DNA from: Nageia nagi
Lineage: Eukaryota > Pinophyta
Assembly (NCBI GenBank): GCA_050084985.1
Contig: JBITNC010000001.1
Coordinates: 18,538,001-18,602,000 of the forward strand
DNA: 64,000 nucleotides
Direction: 5' to 3'
In this document: positions 60,698 to 64,000 of the stretch, piece by piece
Layout: every line of letters begins with the position of its first letter
Position numbering within the stretch: position 1 is the stretch's first letter
Notes under the pieces: generated by a model
Database searches by the model: none
Seen by the model: only the letters and a program-made list of their open reading frames with translations
Told to the model about the DNA's origin: nothing
Translations under genes and position numbers: made by a program

Positions 60698-61452
60698 TAT
60701 TAACATCTAAAAAGGGATTTTGAATTAATCAAAATCCCCTTTTAGGTATCTAAAGTCTATTTATTTATTTACTTAAATAAATGTTTAATATATATAAAAG
60801 TGCACATTAATCTACCTTTTGTGTTTTATGGTAATAGGTGAGTCAACCTCACAATAAGCCCAAGAAGATGTCTTAACACTAACTTGTTGCCTATAAAGGT
60901 GGAAGTATGTGCATGGCCTTTGTAAGACAACATTTTTTACTCTCGCCATTGCCATCATCATCCCAACACCTTGATAAGAGGCACTTCTAAAGTTTTTAAA
61001 ATTGGTGTTTCTTAATGCTACCTATCAATATTAGAAATTATTATACTCTGAGCATCTTTGTGATCATTATCCCATTCATAGACACTTTTTTGAAGATCAA
61101 AGGTTTGAAAATGATAATGAATCAAAAGCATGGTCAATTTGAACATATAATGGAGTTCCACCATTAGGTTTTAAGCATCATTGCTAGGTTCTTGAGAGGT
61201 TCGTAGCTCCAACTTTGGGCACTATTCATCATTCATCACTATTCGATCAAAAATTGCTTTCATTCTTCATCATAGGTAAGTCACATGTTTGTATCTTCAT
61301 TTTCCAGTATTGATAGGTTAGTGTCTTAAAGACCTTCATTTAATCGCTTTGTCCATCTATACAACTATCAAGGAATTTGTTAAATTTACATTTAATCATC
61401 CATAATTTATCGTATTAGGTTTATTTAATTAATTCCTTTTACAATAGAAACA
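60698..61452 (+). repeat. 3' LTR of the gypsy-like element
   Basis: It aligns with 50778-51511. TATAAAGGTGG lies at 60892, and an inverted repeat sits at the 5' edge (about 60709-60741). The last bases AAACA are followed by target duplication GTTAG. Confidence 0.87.
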
Positions 61453-61457
61453 GTTAG

Positions 61458-61738
61458 GTTTGCAAATCCAAATTCTATTAACTCAAAAGTTCATGTATTA
61501 CATCAATACAACATTCATAAATAGAGGAAAAAGTGGCCTATCACTTCACCTTTCTCAAAAGACTCCTTAACTACTTAAAGACTTTACAAATTCATCTTAA
61601 TATGACCTTTGGAATTCCCCCAACACACAAATCTAAAAATACATAAATATAAAATAATTTCTCACATCTACACACTTATAACATCTAAATCTAATTATTT
61701 ACATTCAACCTTAATCCTTAAGGATTAGGTTTCCAACA
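61458..61738 (-). repeat. Right fragment of the split 299-bp LTR
   Basis: From GTTTGCAAATCCAAATTC to TTTCCAACA it matches the corresponding part of 62769-63067 with scattered differences. The two LTRs together show noticeable divergence, so the element is not recent. Confidence 0.9.
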
Positions 61739-61753
61739 TCCCCCATTAATCCG
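61739..61753 (-). other. Polypurine tract of the gag-only element
   Basis: The minus strand reads CGGATTAATGGGGGA directly before the 3' LTR start TGTTGGAAACC. Confidence 0.7.
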
Positions 61754-61899
61754 AAAGTGATTAAGAAAGAAATAAAAATATGTGCCTCAAGATGTGTAGA
61801 ACATTCTTTAGCAACTAAAAAATAAGCATTCTCTTCAAAAGGTCCAACTCAAGGATTAATCCCAAGTTCCCCCTTTAATCTGATGGGATCAATTACAAC

Positions 61900-62395
61900 C
61901 TAAGTACTCATAAGTTTTGTTATTACAATATGTAAAAATGGTATGAGCAAAATCAAAAACATTGTCTTTATAGGCCACCTTGTATTTATCTTTATTATGC
62001 TCCCTCTTTTATTTAATCTTTTCCCATGGTGCTCGAAATTTTTTAGCATTATGACCTTTTTGCTCACAATGATCACAAAAAGAAATAGTCTTCTTATTTT
62101 GATTTTGTGTATTCCCCTTTTATTTCTTCTTTGATTTTCCTTTTGAGCTACCTTCTTCTTTAGGAGAATCTTGAGAATGATTCTTCCACCTTTGAGCAAT
62201 ACAAAGAGTTTCACTATCCAACTTCTTTCCAAAAGCCTTTTCCTGTTCAACAATTCTCACAACCAAAAGATCAAATGTAAGAGACTTCAAATACACAACT
62301 AAGTAATTAATGCAACCATCAAACAACTTTTTCCTCCTTAGTAATAATAATACATAGATTTTTCTTGAAATTTCTTCATATTCAACATGAAACAA
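61900..62395 (-). pseudogene. Copia-type gag remnant with broken zinc knuckle
   Basis: Two overlapping minus-strand frames give VVYLKSLTFDLLVVRIVEQE (UBN2-like end of gag), a KKEGSSKGKSKKK-like basic linker and a knuckle FCDHCEQKGHNAK in which the fourth (Cys) ligand is not found at the expected place. A frameshift separates the two parts. No protease, integrase or RT follows. Confidence 0.7.
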
Positions 62396-62755
62396 CCAAC
62401 TCTATTGCATGGAAAGAAGGGCAGATCTACAACTTAGGTTATGATGGCATTGCTATCAGAACACTAGCCATGAAAACAACCCAACATCTACCACCAAAAA
62501 ACACATACAAAAGGAAGAAGAAGAACAATTTCACCCATGAAGAAAAATATTGAAAAACCCCATGAACAACAAAAGAAACAAATAGTGGCAGCCTCTAAAA
62601 ACTTCAATGTAAGAATTTAATAGAAATGGGTATCCAAAACTTTTCATAGAACTGAAAATGAATAACCATACTAAAAGTTAATGCACAAAATGGAATATTG
62701 GATTCTACTCAAATTTGCAAGAAGAAACTCACATGGGAAGTCAAAAATGCACCAA

Positions 62756-62768
62756 ACTTTGATACCAC
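62756..62768 (-). other. Primer-binding site of the gag-only element
   Basis: The minus strand reads GTGGTATCAAAG right after the LTR end, a one-base-changed form of the initiator Met-tRNA site TGGTATCAGAG. Confidence 0.75.
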
Positions 62769-63067
62769 TATAAGGCCCACTCTTTGGTTTGCAAATCCAA
62801 ATTCTTTTAACTCCAAAATTCATGTATTACATCAATTCAACATTCATAAATAGAAGAAAAAGTGGCTTATCACTTAACCTTCCTCAAGAGAATCTTTAAC
62901 TACCTAAAGGCTTTACAACTTCATCTTACCATGACCTTTGGAATTCCTCCAACACACAAATCCAAAAATACATAAATATAAAATACTTTCTCACACCTAA
63001 ATACTTATAACACCTAAATCTAATTATTTACATTCAACCTTAATTCCTAAGGATTAGGTTTCCAACA
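62769..63067 (-). repeat. Intact 299-bp LTR of the gag-only element (5' LTR)
   Basis: On the plus strand it runs TATAAGGCCC to GGTTTCCAACA. The expected TG start has become TA. Confidence 0.88.
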
Positions 63068-63072
63068 AGGTT

Positions 63073-63425
63073 ATAGGGAAGGGAATAGTGCAAGATCTCA
63101 TGAGATATTGGACTAATCATTAGGCTACTATAATCAAACTAATCATTTTTAAAAGTGTTAGGAATATTTTAAAGTTTTTCTTATAATTAATTGATTTTAC
63201 CTAAATGCTATTATGAAATAGACTAAGACTAAATTTAGGATTGAAGATTAAGCATTTATAAGTTTGGGAATTATTAGAAGAATGATAGTAAATATTGTAA
63301 TATTTTTATGTACATATTGGTATATTAATATATGTTGATAAACTACTATAATAATTTATAGAATTGTTATAATGGTTATGGGAAAGATGATTGGTATGGG
63401 ATGAGTTCAAATCTACTAAGTAATT
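63073..63425. other. No gene seen
   Basis: AT-rich flank between the gag-only element and the next LTR. No features recognised. Confidence 0.5.
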
Positions 63426-64000
63426 TGTAGACACCTAAAAATGATTTTCTATTTATAATAAAATCATATTTATGGCATCTAAATGAAATATTATTTAAAT
63501 TATGTAAATATCAAGACTAATGTGCTAATCTCTTACTAATCATATGCTAATCAAGGCTAATATCCCTTAATTATAATTATATATAGAATTATCTTGAGAT
63601 TATCAATATTATCTTATTTTTATTGGAATTTTAGCTAATACTCTTCTTTTTATTTTGCAAGGTATAAAAGGAGGAGGAAGTCATGGCCTTTCCTATTAGA
63701 TATAATTGTGATAGGTTGACTAGGACAATACCATGTATCTTCCTTAGTTCTTCTAAGTGCATCTATCAGACTTGGATCTATTACACACTTCAATTCTTTA
63801 ATGCTTTTACTTTATGCACATTTATTTATTTTCTAAATACAACATCATTGAAGATAATACTCATTGTTATAAGAATGTTGAAGTTCCTATTTTGAAGTGA
63901 AAAGGGCATTAGATACAAGAGATAACAATCCTAGATATGAGGCTTTGTATATCCATACTTTGTTCATTACAAATCTGGTCCAATCCATAGTTATTGAAGA
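63426..64000 (+). repeat. Related LTR of the gypsy-like family, running off the window
   Basis: It starts TGTAGACACCTAAAAA, like TGTTAACACCTAAAAA of the LTRs at 50778 and 60698. It keeps the same order of landmarks: edge inverted repeat, GCATCTAAA, TGTGCTAAT, then TATAAAAGGAGG at 63663 and ATGGCCTTT shortly after. Sequence identity outside these landmarks is low, so it is a distant family member. The 70-codon frame starting 63683 lies inside it and is not considered a gene. Confidence 0.6.
63663..63669 (+). promoter_or_regulatory. Probable TATA box of the right-edge LTR
   Basis: TATAAAAGGAGG occurs at the position equivalent to TATAAAGGTGG at 50971 and 60892 in the related LTRs. Confidence 0.5.

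Larger units (their letters stand above)
50778..61452 (+). mobile_element. Ty3/gypsy-like element carrying gag and an antisense plant-mobile-domain gene, no pol
   Basis: LTRs lie at 50778 to about 51511 and 60698-61452. The left starts TGTTAACACC, the right TATTAACATC, and the right ends AAACA. The target duplication is CTTAG (50773-50777) against GTTAG (61453-61457). The internal part after subtracting the nested copia derivative is about 6.3 kb. It has a gypsy gag on the plus strand and a minus-strand plant-mobile-domain gene. I see no protease, RT, RNase H or integrase motif anywhere between the LTRs. It is inserted in the left LTR of the gag-only element. Confidence 0.85.
50760..63067 (-). 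mobile_element. Small gag-only copia-type element (TR-GAG-like), split by a nested insertion
   Basis: Its right LTR is 62769-63067 (299 bases). Its left LTR is broken into 50760-50777 and 61458-61738, which also total 299 bases once the 5-base target duplication of the inserted element is removed. The outer flanks are AGGCT (50755-50759) and AGGTT (63068-63072), a one-mismatch target duplication. The internal part is only about 1.03 kb (61739-62768) and encodes a gag remnant but no pol, so the element is non-autonomous. Without the nested insert it would be about 1.6 kb. Confidence 0.88.

Noticed and set aside
63683-63895. 70-codon frame with upstream TATAAAA as a small gene
   Set aside because: The TATA box and the ATGGCCTTT align with non-coding parts of related LTRs at 50971 and 60892; the frame is incidental.

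Overview
The window looks like nuclear DNA of a seed plant, most likely a gymnosperm with a large, repeat-swollen genome. That is an inference. It rests on one host gene with canonical GT-AG introns stretched over at least 18 kb, on introns filled by old LTR retrotransposons, and on nearly all the remaining sequence being decayed transposable elements. There is one assembly gap of exactly 100 N at 50158-50257. I see no rRNA, tRNA gene or CRISPR array.

Host gene (4772-22926, minus strand). Seven exons can be joined in frame into the first ~369 residues of a dihydrofolate synthetase/folylpolyglutamate synthetase-family enzyme (Mur-ligase fold). They carry a putative organelle-targeting N terminus, the ATP-binding P-loop (GTKGKGST), the TSPH segment and the [10 protein letters not shown] signature. 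The C-terminal exons are not visible and would lie beyond coordinate 1. Intron 1 (8.9 kb) holds a full-length but dead Ty3/gypsy chromovirus (14563-21290) in the same orientation as the gene. Intron 2 (5.3 kb) holds a decayed Ty1/copia fragment. A hAT transposase fragment lies at 2850-3644.

22.9-40.8 kb is a graveyard. It holds an L1-like LINE without an endonuclease domain (23.8-26.45 kb), a higher-order tandem repeat (26.5-29.2 kb), a hAT-like transposase relic (29.3-31.9 kb), a ~176-bp tandem array (32.3-32.96 kb), unrecognised sequence, and a decayed Ty3/gypsy pol (37.8-40.4 kb).

40787-49987 is a very young, structurally complete Ty1/copia element on the minus strand. It has two 497-bp LTRs that look identical by eye, a perfect 5-bp target-site duplication (TTTGA), an initiator-Met-tRNA primer-binding site, a polypurine tract and an uninterrupted 1306-residue gag-pol. 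Its 3-kb leader and its 3' untranslated part both carry unusual tandem repeats.

50760-63067 is a nest of three elements. A small gag-only copia-type element with 299-bp LTRs is split inside its left LTR by a Ty3/gypsy-like element (50778-61452). That second element carries gag plus an antisense plant-mobile-domain gene and shows no pol. It was itself interrupted by an ORF-less, rearranged copia derivative (57315-60154) whose two LTR copies are inverted relative to each other. A further LTR related to the gypsy-like one starts at 63426 and runs off the window.

I found no operon-like or defence-like system. The observations most worth a second look are the gag plus antisense plant-mobile-domain element, the inverted-LTR derivative, the repeat families inside the young copia element, and a covarying hairpin at the start of one LTR family.
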